From Lachnospiraceae bacterium (GTDB taxonomy: Bacteria; Bacillota; Clostridia; Lachnospirales; Lachnospiraceae), in NCBI GenBank assembly GCA_017544705.1, contig JAFYDQ010000172.1, positions 1 through 42,856 on the forward strand: a stretch of 42,856 nucleotides of DNA, given 5' to 3'. The notes below the pieces were generated by a model that was not told the origin of the DNA, did no database searches, and was given only the letters and a program-made list of their open reading frames with translations. The position numbers were made by a program, and so were the translations under genes. Below, one piece after another: positions 16,986-24,177 of this stretch (within the stretch, counting starts at the first letter, position 1; every line of letters starts with the position of its first letter).

Positions 16986-17684
16986 ATGGAAAACGTATTG
17001 GAAATCAGACATCTGAATGCATTTTATAAGCGGAATCAGGTATTGCAGGATATCAATCTTTCCGTCGGGAAGGGAGAGATCGTCGGTCTTGTGGGAGAAA
17101 GCGGCTGCGGAAAATCCACGCTTGCTAAGTCGATCGTTCAGATCGGCCCGAGAACGGAGGGTGAGATCGTCCGAAACGGCAAAGTGCAGATGATCTTTCA
17201 GGATCCGTATCATTCCCTGAATCCGTCCATGACGATCGGAAGGATTCTGAAGGAGCCGCTTATAATTGACCGGATCGGGGATAACCGGGAAATGAATGAG
17301 CGGGTACTTACGATGATGGAAAAGGTAGGACTTCCGGATACGCTGATCAACAGACTTCCGTCTGAACTGTCCGGTGGACAAAGACAACGGGTCTGTATCG
17401 GGACAGCCCTGATGCAAAGCCCGAAACTCATTATCGCCGATGAACCGGTTTCCGCTTTGGATGTGACCATTCAGGCAAAGGTCCTGAAACTGCTGCAGAA
17501 ACTAAATCGCGAGGAGGGGATTGCTTTCCTGTTTATTTCGCATGATCTGCGTGTGGTTTATGAACTTTGCAGCCGCATCCTGATCATGAAAGACGGAAGG
17601 ATCGTGGAACAGGGGACGGATCGACAGATCTTTGAGGATCCACAGGAAGCTTATACAAAGAGGCTTCTTTCTGCTATGTTGTGA
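16986..17684 (+). CDS. ABC importer ATPase, NikE/DppF type
   Basis: A 232-residue ABC ATPase with Walker A GESGCGKST, Q-loop MIFQDPYHSLNP, signature LSGGQRQRV and Walker B LIIADEPVSALDV. It has no C-terminal extension and is shorter than DppF, again resembling the nickel branch. It begins three bases after the previous gene and completes the SBP-permease-permease-ATPase-ATPase operon. I cannot tell nickel from peptide transport from sequence alone; no nickel enzyme is encoded nearby. Confidence 0.93.
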   Translation: MENVLEIRHLNAFYKRNQVLQDINLSVGKGEIVGLVGESGCGKSTLAKSIVQIGPRTEGEIVRNGKVQMIFQDPYHSLNPSMTIGRILKEPLIIDRIGDNREMNERVLTMMEKVGLPDTLINRLPSELSGGQRQRVCIGTALMQSPKLIIADEPVSALDVTIQAKVLKLLQKLNREEGIAFLFISHDLRVVYELCSRILIMKDGRIVEQGTDRQIFEDPQEAYTKRLLSAML

Positions 17685-17776
17685 CAATATCTTTTTACAA
17701 AAGTCACATAAAGTATAAAAATAAAATTTTTTTATGAAAAACTATCAAGTTCTCCTCAAAAATGACGATATATCTA

Positions 17777-17805
17777 TTGCAAAACAGATGAATTGATCTT
17801 ATAAT
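17777..17805 (+). promoter_or_regulatory. Promoter of the small unknown gene at 17855
   Basis: TTGCAA (17777-17782) and TATAAT (17800-17805) with a 17-base spacer. The A/T-rich stretch from 17690 to 17776 otherwise contains nothing I can name. Confidence 0.8.
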
Positions 17806-17854
17806 AAACCGGTAAGGGTGTTATGTTAATCGATTCAGCTGGGGAGATGAAACG

Positions 17855-18268
17855 ATGGCAATGAACGGAATCGGTCAGTTTGACCTCTATAACAATTACA
17901 GATTAAACAGGGTTGAAGAGCAGGATGCTCTGCGCCTTGATACCAGAAATCAGGAACAGACTTCTGAAGAAAAGGTATCTGAAAAAGAGCCGAAAGAGGT
18001 TTCTCTTTCCCTGAATCTTGACGGGATCCGCGCAAGAACCAATATGCCTTTAAGTGATGTATCCCTTTCCATGAATCAGGCAAGCGGATCATCCTTTGAG
18101 ATGAAGGCATTAAGCTTTAAGCCCGAACAGGATGAGCTTGATAAGGCTTTTTCGGATATGCAGAAAGATTCCGCACTGATGCAGTATTCATATTTCGTCG
18201 GCGAATCCAATGTGATCATGGATAACGAGGACGGTGTTGTTCTTCGGAAAATGAGCCCTGAAGCATGA
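17855..18268 (+). CDS. Small unknown protein with conserved-looking C terminus
   Basis: A 137-residue protein with its own good promoter, a GGGGAG ribosome site (17841-17846) and a terminator. It has a polar, probably disordered N-terminal half (Gln/Glu/Ser-rich, SLSLNLDGIRART) and an ordered-looking end: LDKAFSDMQKDSALMQYSYFVGES, then DNEDGVVLRK. I recall similar small proteins with a QYxYFVG...DGVV tail in Lachnospiraceae but know no function or family name. No signal peptide or membrane helix, so probably cytoplasmic. It precedes a YqeG-type phosphatase and efp. Confidence 0.8.
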   Translation: MAMNGIGQFDLYNNYRLNRVEEQDALRLDTRNQEQTSEEKVSEKEPKEVSLSLNLDGIRARTNMPLSDVSLSMNQASGSSFEMKALSFKPEQDELDKAFSDMQKDSALMQYSYFVGESNVIMDNEDGVVLRKMSPEA

Positions 18269-18282
18269 TTTTGAAAGTATTT

Positions 18283-18316
18283 ATCAGCCGTGAACCGATC
18301 ACGGCTGATTTTTTTT
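18283..18316 (+). terminator. Intrinsic terminator before the YqeG-type gene
   Basis: ATCAGCCGTGA (18283-18293) pairs with TCACGGCTGAT (18299-18309), an 11-bp stem with 5-base loop and a run of seven Ts. Confidence 0.93.
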
Positions 18317-18329
18317 GCGCCGATTATGA

Positions 18330-18335
18330 TATAAT
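18330..18335 (+). promoter_or_regulatory. -10 box for a leaderless yqeG-type mRNA
   Basis: TATAAT ends six bases before the ATG at 18342, so transcription should begin at or next to the start codon. The -35 region is poor. Confidence 0.55.
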
Positions 18336-18341
18336 GATCTC

Positions 18342-18845
18342 ATGTTTGAGATATTTTATCCCGATACCTGTGCAGACAATGCATATGAAATTGATTATGA
18401 AGGGTATTATGCCGCCGGATACAGAGGCATTATCTTCGATATCGACAATACCCTTGTGGAACATGACGCACCGGCAACGGAAGCAGCAGTGGCTTTGTTT
18501 GAACGCCTGCGTTCCGTCGGATTTCAAATGCTGACGCTTTCGAATAATACGGAGAGGCGGGTAAAAATGTTCTGTGACGCGGTAAGCTGTCCGTATCTTT
18601 ATAAGGCCGGAAAGCCAAAGAAGGACGGATATTTTAAGGCAATGCAGCTCATGGGAACGGATGTTGGTACAACATTATTTATCGGAGACCAGCTGTTTAC
18701 GGATGTATGGGGAGCCAACCGGGCGGGGATCAAAACGATCCTGGTTACTCCGATCAGTAAAAAAGAAAGATTTCAGATCGTATTGAAAAGAATCCCGGAA
18801 AGGTGGATCTTATTCTTTTACCATAAGCGGTCACGTAAACCGTAA
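18342..18845 (+). CDS. yqeG: YqeG-family HAD-type phosphatase
   Basis: A 167-residue HAD-superfamily phosphatase of the YqeG (IIIA) group. Motif I is FDIDNTLVEHD, motif II LSNN, the motif III Lys is in AGKPKK, and motif IV is FIGDQLFTDVWGANRAG. YqeG proteins are widespread in Firmicutes; the physiological substrate is not settled, although the family is related to mitochondrial phosphatidylglycerophosphate phosphatase. The ATG at 18342 has no ribosome site, but a TATAAT box lies six bases upstream, so the mRNA may be leaderless. Confidence 0.92.
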   Translation: MFEIFYPDTCADNAYEIDYEGYYAAGYRGIIFDIDNTLVEHDAPATEAAVALFERLRSVGFQMLTLSNNTERRVKMFCDAVSCPYLYKAGKPKKDGYFKAMQLMGTDVGTTLFIGDQLFTDVWGANRAGIKTILVTPISKKERFQIVLKRIPERWILFFYHKRSRKP

Positions 18846-18861
18846 TACATACAAAAAACAG

Positions 18862-18890
18862 TTGAAATCTTGCATCATTTCGTTTAAACT
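18862..18890 (+). promoter_or_regulatory. Promoter of efp
   Basis: TTGAAA (18862-18867) and TAAACT (18885-18890), 17 bases apart, about 40 bases before the efp start codon. Confidence 0.7.
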
Positions 18891-18931
18891 ATTGAAGAAT
18901 AATTCAGAAGAATCCATAAGGAGGAATATCG

Positions 18932-19489
18932 ATGATATCAGCAGGCGATTTTAGAAATGGCTTAACTGTTGAGATTGAAGGTGCTGTTTTTCAGATCATT
19001 GAGTTTCAGCATGTGAAACCCGGAAAGGGTGCAGCTTTCGTAAGAACGAAATTAAGAAATATAATTAACGGCGGTGTTGTGGAGAAAACTTTCAGACCCA
19101 CTGAAAAATTCCCACAGGCGCGTATAGACAGAAATGATATGCAGTATCTGTATGCTGACGGAGATCTGTATAATTTCATGAATGTTGAGACATACGATCA
19201 GGTCGCATTGAATGCGGAGACGATCGGCGATGCCCTGAAGTTTGTGAAAGAAAATGAAATGGTAAAGGTATGTTCCTACAATGGCAATGTATTTGCCGTA
19301 GAACCACCGTTGTTCGTTGAACTGGAGATCACGGAAACAGAACCCGGATTCAAAGGCGATACGGCAACAGGCGCTACCAAACCGGCGACCGTTGAGACAG
19401 GTGCCTTGGTTTATGTTCCGCTTTTTGTTGAGCAGGGAGACAAGATCAAGATCGATACCAGAACGGGCGAATATCTGTCACGTGTTTGA
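18932..19489 (+). CDS. efp: Translation elongation factor P
   Basis: A 185-residue factor with the three-domain EF-P layout (KOW-like domain, OB domain, C-terminal OB domain). It begins [14 protein letters not shown], and the modification loop is [10 protein letters not shown] with Lys32 at the tip, as in the Bacillus type. The C-terminal signature is [19 protein letters not shown] rescues ribosomes stalled on polyproline stretches; the window itself encodes Pro-rich FtsZ. Good AAGGAGG upstream. It has its own promoter and terminator. No EF-P modifying enzyme is recognised nearby. Confidence 0.98.
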   Translation: MISAGDFRNGLTVEIEGAVFQIIEFQHVKPGKGAAFVRTKLRNIINGGVVEKTFRPTEKFPQARIDRNDMQYLYADGDLYNFMNVETYDQVALNAETIGDALKFVKENEMVKVCSYNGNVFAVEPPLFVELEITETEPGFKGDTATGATKPATVETGALVYVPLFVEQGDKIKIDTRTGEYLSRV

Positions 19490-19508
19490 TGTTTCTTATG
19501 TATTTGCG

Positions 19509-19540
19509 GAGGCTTCCCTTTGGGAAGTCTCTTTTTTGTT
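19509..19540 (+). terminator. Intrinsic terminator after efp
   Basis: GAGGCTTCCC (19509-19518) and GGGAAGTCTC (19522-19531) form a 10-bp stem with one G-T wobble and a TTT loop, followed by a six-T run. Confidence 0.88.
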
Positions 19541-19579
19541 TTCCGGATTCCAGACAGTTGGCCATAAGAAAGGAGTAAT

Positions 19580-20467
19580 ATGGAATATTTGGAATTCACG
19601 GAAAGCATCAGAAAAAGTGTTTCCGATCAACTCGGAAATGATAAGAAAGTTACCATCAGGGAAGTTTTGAAGAACAACGGGATCAGACTGAAGGGGCTTT
19701 TGATCGCATCAAAGGACCATAGCGCTTCTCCTACGATTTATCTGGAACGGTTTTATGACCGCTATCTTCATGGCGATCCGATGGAAGAGATCACGGATAC
19801 GATCGTTTCGATCTATTCGGAAAATACGATCGGGGATGAGTCGATCCCGGATTTGTTTGATGATTATGAGAAAGCAAGGAAAGACCTGTATTTAAAGGCA
19901 GTCAATAAGGAAAAGAATGGGGAACTGCTTTCGGATGTTCCGCACATCGATTTCCTGGACCTTTCCCTGATCCCATATGTTTTGATCAGACAGATCAGAA
20001 AGATGAAAGCATCCGTGATCATCCATAATGATATGGTGGATCACTGGAAGGTCACGGCAAAACAGATTCTTGCGGATGCCATGAAGAATATGATCGATCA
20101 TTACGGATATGAACTGATGCCGATGCAGGAAATGCTGAAACAGATGTTGCAGGAAGAAGATATCAAGACACTGGGGAAAAAAGAAAATGCCATGTACGTG
20201 TTGTTGTCACCGGGTATGCAGTATTGTGCGGCTCTGATGGCCGTAGATTCTGTCATGAAGAATGTCGCAGAACAACTGCATTCGGACATTGTGATCCTGC
20301 CGAGCAGTATTCATGAACTGATCGTGATCCCGTCAAGTACGGACAGAGATTGGAAACAACTGGATGAATTGGTAAAAAGCGTGAACGAAACATCCGTCAG
20401 TGACGAGGATATTTTGTCGGATCATTCATATCTTTACAAACGCGGAATCGGATATGTTACAGCGTAA
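19580..20467 (+). CDS. DUF5688 family protein
   Basis: A 295-residue cytoplasmic protein that matches the DUF5688 pattern known from Lachnospiraceae. The N-terminal part has ...VLKNNGIRLKGLLI with APTIYLxxFY-like SPTIYLERFYDRY. The middle contains LSLIPYVLI and a helix DHWKVTAKQILADAMKNM. The end has ILPSSIHELIVIPS followed by LVKSVNETSVSDEDILSDHSYLY. The function is unknown; related genes often occur in several copies and sometimes near mobile regions. AAGGAG before the ATG. It lies between efp and the tRNA-Arg gene, all on one strand. Confidence 0.85.
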   Translation: MEYLEFTESIRKSVSDQLGNDKKVTIREVLKNNGIRLKGLLIASKDHSASPTIYLERFYDRYLHGDPMEEITDTIVSIYSENTIGDESIPDLFDDYEKARKDLYLKAVNKEKNGELLSDVPHIDFLDLSLIPYVLIRQIRKMKASVIIHNDMVDHWKVTAKQILADAMKNMIDHYGYELMPMQEMLKQMLQEEDIKTLGKKENAMYVLLSPGMQYCAALMAVDSVMKNVAEQLHSDIVILPSSIHELIVIPSSTDRDWKQLDELVKSVNETSVSDEDILSDHSYLYKRGIGYVTA

Positions 20468-20473
20468 TAAGAT

Positions 20474-20502
20474 TTGAATTTTTGTCCTCTGTATGATAAT
20501 AT
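20474..20502 (+). promoter_or_regulatory. Promoter of tRNA-Arg
   Basis: TTGAAT (20474-20479) and TAATAT (20497-20502), 17 bases apart, 38 bases before the mature tRNA. Confidence 0.6.
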
Positions 20503-20546
20503 AGATAGGTGTGAAAATGTTGGCGAAAGCCGACAGGAAGCAAACT

Positions 20547-20619
20547 GCACTCGTAGCTCAGTGGATAGAGCAGCGGTTTCCGGTGCCGCGTGCCGGGGGT
20601 TCGAATCCTCTCGGGTGCA
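20547..20619 (+). tRNA. tRNA-Arg (anticodon CCG)
   Basis: The cloverleaf is complete. The acceptor stem GCACTCG pairs with CGGGTGC, the D arm is GCTCAGTGGATAGAGC, the anticodon stem GCGGT/GCCGC encloses loop TTCCGGT with anticodon CCG (reads CGG), and the T arm has GGTTCGAATCC. The discriminator A is at 20619 and CCA is not encoded. A T-run follows directly, but the next gene may be read from the same transcript. An open frame runs through the tRNA by chance. Confidence 0.96.
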
Positions 20620-20671
20620 GTTTTTCACAAAGATCATACCAAAAAAGCGGCATGAGGGGACAGGGTTGAGT

Positions 20672-21826
20672 ATGAAGGATTTTTTTAGGAACAATTTAAG
20701 GTACATTATTATCGGTGTCCTGTTTGTGATCCTGGTGGTTGTACTTGTCTTATGGGCAAACGGCTGCCATAAGAAGAGCGAAAGCGATACGACCAAAGAA
20801 GAACTGTATCAGGTAGATACCGGTATTGAGGTACCGAAAGATAAATACGAAGTCAATGCATATCCCGGTGTAAATACGTTGCTGGAATCCTATTTTAATG
20901 CGATCGCGACAGGAGATGCGGATACCGTTGCATCCTTGAGTGATGTATTATCCGATGAAGAGCGCGTACGTATTCAGGTGCAATCCAAATATTTTGACAG
21001 TTTTTCCAACTATACCGTTTACACAAAAGCAGGTCCGGCGCCGAATTCCTATCTGGCACTGGTTACTTATGATATCAAATATGCCGGAACGGAAACACCC
21101 ACACCGGCCATGTCCTCCGTATATGTATGTACCAATGAGGCAGGTGCCCTGTATGTGAATAAATCCAATCCGACAGAAGATGAGAAAGCATATTTCCGCG
21201 CACTTTCCGTACAGGAGGACGTTGAAAAACTGTCCGAGGAAGTGGAAGTTGCCTATAATGCGGCCCTGGAAAAAGATGACGCACTTGCGGCCCTGATGCC
21301 TACATTGAAATCACAGATCAATCAGGAAGTAAAGGAAACTCTGGCCGCTCAGCAACAGGCTGATGCTGAGGCACAGGCTGCGGCAGAGGCAGAAGCGCAG
21401 GCTGCGGCAGAAGCTGCAAACGCCAGAACGGTTCGAGTCACGGAACTCGTCAATATCCGTTCGAGCGCGAGCACGGAGGCGGAATCCCTCGGAAAAGCAA
21501 CGGCCGGTATGGAATTTACCAGATATGAGGTCATGGATAACGGATGGAGCCGGATCGATTATAACGGTGCGGATGCTTATATTAAATCCGATTATCTGGA
21601 AGAAGTTGTGGAAGATACGCCGGAAGAAGGCTCCACGATCGGTGCCAGCGGGAAAGTGACCGTAAAAGAAAATGTGAATATCCGTGAAACGCCGAGTGAA
21701 ACGGGGAATAAGATGGGTGTTGCTTTCCGCGGAGAACAATTTGAATTCGTAGAACTGACCGAGGGATGGGCCAAGATCAAATATGACGGAAAGGACGCCT
21801 ATGTTAAGGCTGATTTTGTAGAATAG
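20672..21826 (+). CDS. SH3-domain envelope protein
   Basis: About 384 residues: a short basic tail, one membrane helix or signal (YIIIGVLFVILVVVLVLWANGC), an N-terminal globular region of about 190 residues, a helical Ala/Glu/Gln linker (QQQADAEAQAAAEAEAQAAA), then two bacterial SH3 domains, one starting VRVTELVNIRSSAS and the other VTVKENVNIRETPS. Such domains usually bind peptidoglycan, so it is probably an envelope-anchored wall-binding protein. The Cys in ANGC could be a weak lipobox. No enzyme domain is visible. ATG 20672 is chosen; TTG 20666 with AGGGG is an alternative. It begins 52 bases after the tRNA. Confidence 0.85.
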   Translation: MKDFFRNNLRYIIIGVLFVILVVVLVLWANGCHKKSESDTTKEELYQVDTGIEVPKDKYEVNAYPGVNTLLESYFNAIATGDADTVASLSDVLSDEERVRIQVQSKYFDSFSNYTVYTKAGPAPNSYLALVTYDIKYAGTETPTPAMSSVYVCTNEAGALYVNKSNPTEDEKAYFRALSVQEDVEKLSEEVEVAYNAALEKDDALAALMPTLKSQINQEVKETLAAQQQADAEAQAAAEAEAQAAAEAANARTVRVTELVNIRSSASTEAESLGKATAGMEFTRYEVMDNGWSRIDYNGADAYIKSDYLEEVVEDTPEEGSTIGASGKVTVKENVNIRETPSETGNKMGVAFRGEQFEFVELTEGWAKIKYDGKDAYVKADFVE

Positions 21827-21843
21827 CCGCGGCGTGTCTGATT

Positions 21844-22560
21844 ATGGCCGATACGATTTTGTTTGATCTGGACGGTACCTTGCTGCCCATGGATCAAAAT
21901 GTGTTTACGAACGGATACTTCCGGTTCCTGACATCGAAGATGGAACCGTACGGGTATGAACCGAAAGAACTCATCGATACGATCTGGAAAGGTACTGCCG
22001 CCATGGTGAAAAACGATGGCAGAAAGACCAATGAGGAAGTATTCTGGGATTGCTTCTTTTCGGTTTATCCGGATAAGAGCCGCGATGATATCGCTTTATT
22101 CAACGATTTTTACGATACGACATTCAATGATGCGATCAGGTTTTGCGGATTCAATGAAAAGGCCGGCCAAAGCATCCGTTATCTGAAGGAAAAGGGGTAC
22201 ACGGTCATATTGGCGTCCAATCCGCTGTTTCCGCTCTTTGCGCAGAAACACAGGATGCGGTGGGCAGGCGTGGATCCGGATGATTTCTTATACATCACGT
22301 CATATGAGACTTCCCATTATTGCAAACCCAATCCGCTTTATTACAAGGAATTGCTTGAACAATTGCGGCTGAAACCTTCGGGTTGTATCATGGTCGGAAA
22401 TGATGCACATGAGGATCTTGCGGCACAAGAGGCGGGGATTCCCGTATTTCTGCTGACAGACTGCCTGATCAATACGAAGAATAAAGATATTTCCGGATAT
22501 CCTCACGGCAGTTTTGATGAAATGGTTGCCTTTATAGAATCAAAAACGGACAGAAAGTGA
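21844..22560 (+). CDS. HAD-superfamily hydrolase
   Basis: A 238-residue HAD hydrolase. Motif I is LFDLDGTLLP, motif II LASNP, motif III Lys in YCKPNP, and motif IV MVGNDAHEDLAAQEAG, with a helical cap between motifs I and II. It is probably a small-molecule phosphatase of unknown substrate. No ribosome site is obvious; it follows the SH3 gene by 17 bases and may be read by coupling. Its last codons lie inside a bidirectional terminator and it ends directly against the convergent gene's stop. Confidence 0.9.
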   Translation: MADTILFDLDGTLLPMDQNVFTNGYFRFLTSKMEPYGYEPKELIDTIWKGTAAMVKNDGRKTNEEVFWDCFFSVYPDKSRDDIALFNDFYDTTFNDAIRFCGFNEKAGQSIRYLKEKGYTVILASNPLFPLFAQKHRMRWAGVDPDDFLYITSYETSHYCKPNPLYYKELLEQLRLKPSGCIMVGNDAHEDLAAQEAGIPVFLLTDCLINTKNKDISGYPHGSFDEMVAFIESKTDRK

Positions 22561-22582
22561 TTAGGATTTTCTGTCCGTTTTT
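22542..22582. terminator. Bidirectional terminator shared by two convergent genes
   Basis: AAAAACGGACAGAAA (22542-22556) and TTTCTGTCCGTTTTT (22568-22582) form a 15-bp stem with an 11-base loop holding both stop codons. T-runs face both ways, so it can end both transcripts. Confidence 0.9.
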
Positions 22583-23400
22583 ATTTTGAGAGTGTCCTTC
22601 ACAGCCTGCAGGTTTTCCTGCAGTTCGCATCTGGCCTGACTTAAGTCATTTAACAGCCGTTCCCCGTAGTTTTCCAAATGGGTCATCAGCGGCAGATCCG
22701 ATTTAAAAGCAAAGATGAAGTGTACTTTTTCTTTGGCTTCATCAGCAGCAACCCGGATATTCATCTTCAGTTCTTCATAACGGATAATGATGTCATGGTC
22801 CTTCGCAAATGCTTTCACGATCCTTACCACATGCATGGAATAGCAGAAATCCACAATAAAAATGCCAAAGAACATGCCGACCACAAAGGAAAAAGCAATA
22901 TTGCTGAAATACCATGCGACCATTTTCACAACATGTGGCTGGATGAAGAAATAGTAGAGTGCACCCAGTAAAGTCCAGATCAGGGAAAACAGCGGACAGA
23001 TAATTCCCTGCAGGTTACCCCATTCGTTGGAATAATCCCACAGCTTCACGTGCATATGTTTAATAAAAATGATGCCTGCAATGTATTCGATGAGCGTCAT
23101 CATGATCCCCATCGAAAGAATACAGACGAGGGTTTTTACCCAGGTAAGTTCCGTGAGTGAAGTAATGCCGACATAGGGAAACTGCGACATCAGAAACAGG
23201 GCACAGAGTCCGAATCCGTACAGCGGGATATAAGGACCCATCAGGAACCCGGGATTGATCCATTTTCTTTCGGGATTGTTTTTGGAAAAAAATCTGCGGA
23301 AAAACAACTCGAGTACCCAGCCGAGCATGCTTCCGACAAAGAACAAAAAGCTTACGGTCAGGAAATAGATTGCGATTGATGATAAAGGTGTTTCATTCAT
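22561..23400 (-). CDS. CmpB-like putative ABC transporter permease
   Basis: The only gene I accept on the minus strand. A 279-residue protein with five or six membrane helices and a soluble, coiled C terminus of about 80 residues. It fits the ABC_trans_CmpB group: an early FVGSMLGWVLELFFRR, NPGFLMGPYIPLYGFG, IEYIAG, KLWDYSNEWGNLQGIICPLFS and W..LG. These proteins are often annotated as ABC permeases, but no ATPase partner is nearby and transport is unproven. There is no ribosome site; a TATAAT box on the minus strand (23413-23408) lies seven bases before the ATG, so the mRNA may be leaderless. Confidence 0.88.
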   Translation of the reverse strand: MNETPLSSIAIYFLTVSFLFFVGSMLGWVLELFFRRFFSKNNPERKWINPGFLMGPYIPLYGFGLCALFLMSQFPYVGITSLTELTWVKTLVCILSMGIMMTLIEYIAGIIFIKHMHVKLWDYSNEWGNLQGIICPLFSLIWTLLGALYYFFIQPHVVKMVAWYFSNIAFSFVVGMFFGIFIVDFCYSMHVVRIVKAFAKDHDIIIRYEELKMNIRVAADEAKEKVHFIFAFKSDLPLMTHLENYGERLLNDLSQARCELQENLQAVKDTLKIKTDRKS

Positions 23401-23448
23401 GATTCGTATTATATCATTTCCATCAGACTAATGCTATAATGGATGCAT
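23401..23448. promoter_or_regulatory. Divergent overlapping promoters with leaderless starts
   Basis: Minus-strand TATAAT is at 23413-23408, seven bases before the ATG at 23400. Plus-strand TATAAT is at 23435-23440, eight bases before ATG 23449 and two before ATG 23443. The expected -35 region of each falls on or beside the -10 of the other. No ribosome site exists on either side. Confidence 0.6.
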
Positions 23449-24159
23449 ATGGATAACGGAGCGGTCAGGATCAATAAATATATAGCCGATGCCGGCATTT
23501 GTTCCAGAAGAAAAGCAGATGAACTGATCCGGCAGGGAAAAGTCACGATCAACGGACACATGGCAGAAGCCGGAGAAAAGGTACGGAACACGGATAAAGT
23601 CATTGCAGACGGCAGAGTGATCACAGGGAAGCCTGATAAAGTCTACCTTGCGTTCCATAAGCCGAAAGGCGTTGTATGTACGGCTGATACGGATGATGAA
23701 AGAAACGTGATCGACTATCTCAATTATCCTGTCAGACTGACTTATTGCGGAAGACTGGATAAGGATTCGGAAGGTCTGTTGCTTTTGACCAATGACGGAG
23801 ATATCATCAACCGGATCATGAAAGCTTCCGCCTTTCATGAAAAAGAATATATCGTCTCGGTAGATAAGCATGTAACAAAAGGATTCTTAAGACAGATGTC
23901 TGAAGGGGTGTATCTCGAAGAACTGGATGTGACCACAAGACCCTGCAGCGTACAGGCCATGAAGGATCCGGACACTTTCCGGATCGTGCTGACACAGGGT
24001 TTGAACCGTCAGATCCGCCGGATGTGTGAAGCACTGGGGTTCCGTGTGAAGGCCTTAAAACGGGTGAGGATCATGAACATTCTTCTGGGTGAACTGAAAG
24101 CCGGAGAATACAGGGAACTCACCGGGAAAGAATTAAAGGCATTAAAAGAAAAGTTGTAG
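23449..24159 (+). CDS. RluF/RsuA-type rRNA pseudouridine synthase
   Basis: A 236-residue enzyme with an N-terminal S4 RNA-binding domain (VRINKYIADAGICSRRKADELI) and the catalytic core containing GRLDKDSEGLLLLTNDGD with the nucleophilic Asp, followed by LTQGLNRQIRRMCEALG and KRVRIMN. The order and wording resemble RluF, which acts on 23S rRNA near position 2604, more than RsuA. ATG 23449 suits a leaderless mRNA from the TATAAT at 23435; ATG 23443 in the same frame would add two residues. ligA follows 18 bases later. Confidence 0.93.
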   Translation: MDNGAVRINKYIADAGICSRRKADELIRQGKVTINGHMAEAGEKVRNTDKVIADGRVITGKPDKVYLAFHKPKGVVCTADTDDERNVIDYLNYPVRLTYCGRLDKDSEGLLLLTNDGDIINRIMKASAFHEKEYIVSVDKHVTKGFLRQMSEGVYLEELDVTTRPCSVQAMKDPDTFRIVLTQGLNRQIRRMCEALGFRVKALKRVRIMNILLGELKAGEYRELTGKELKALKEKL

Positions 24160-24177
24160 ATTTTTCAGAGGATCATC

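Noticed and set aside
20474..20671. Open frame extending the SH3 protein 66 codons upstream
   Set aside because: It runs through the tRNA-Arg gene and its promoter. The protein has a proper membrane-anchor start at 20672.
21351..21430. Possible DNA repeat in the SH3 gene (GAGGCACAGGCTGCGGCAG units)
   Set aside because: It is a codon-level consequence of an Ala/Glu/Gln helical linker with imperfect units, not a mobile or regulatory repeat.
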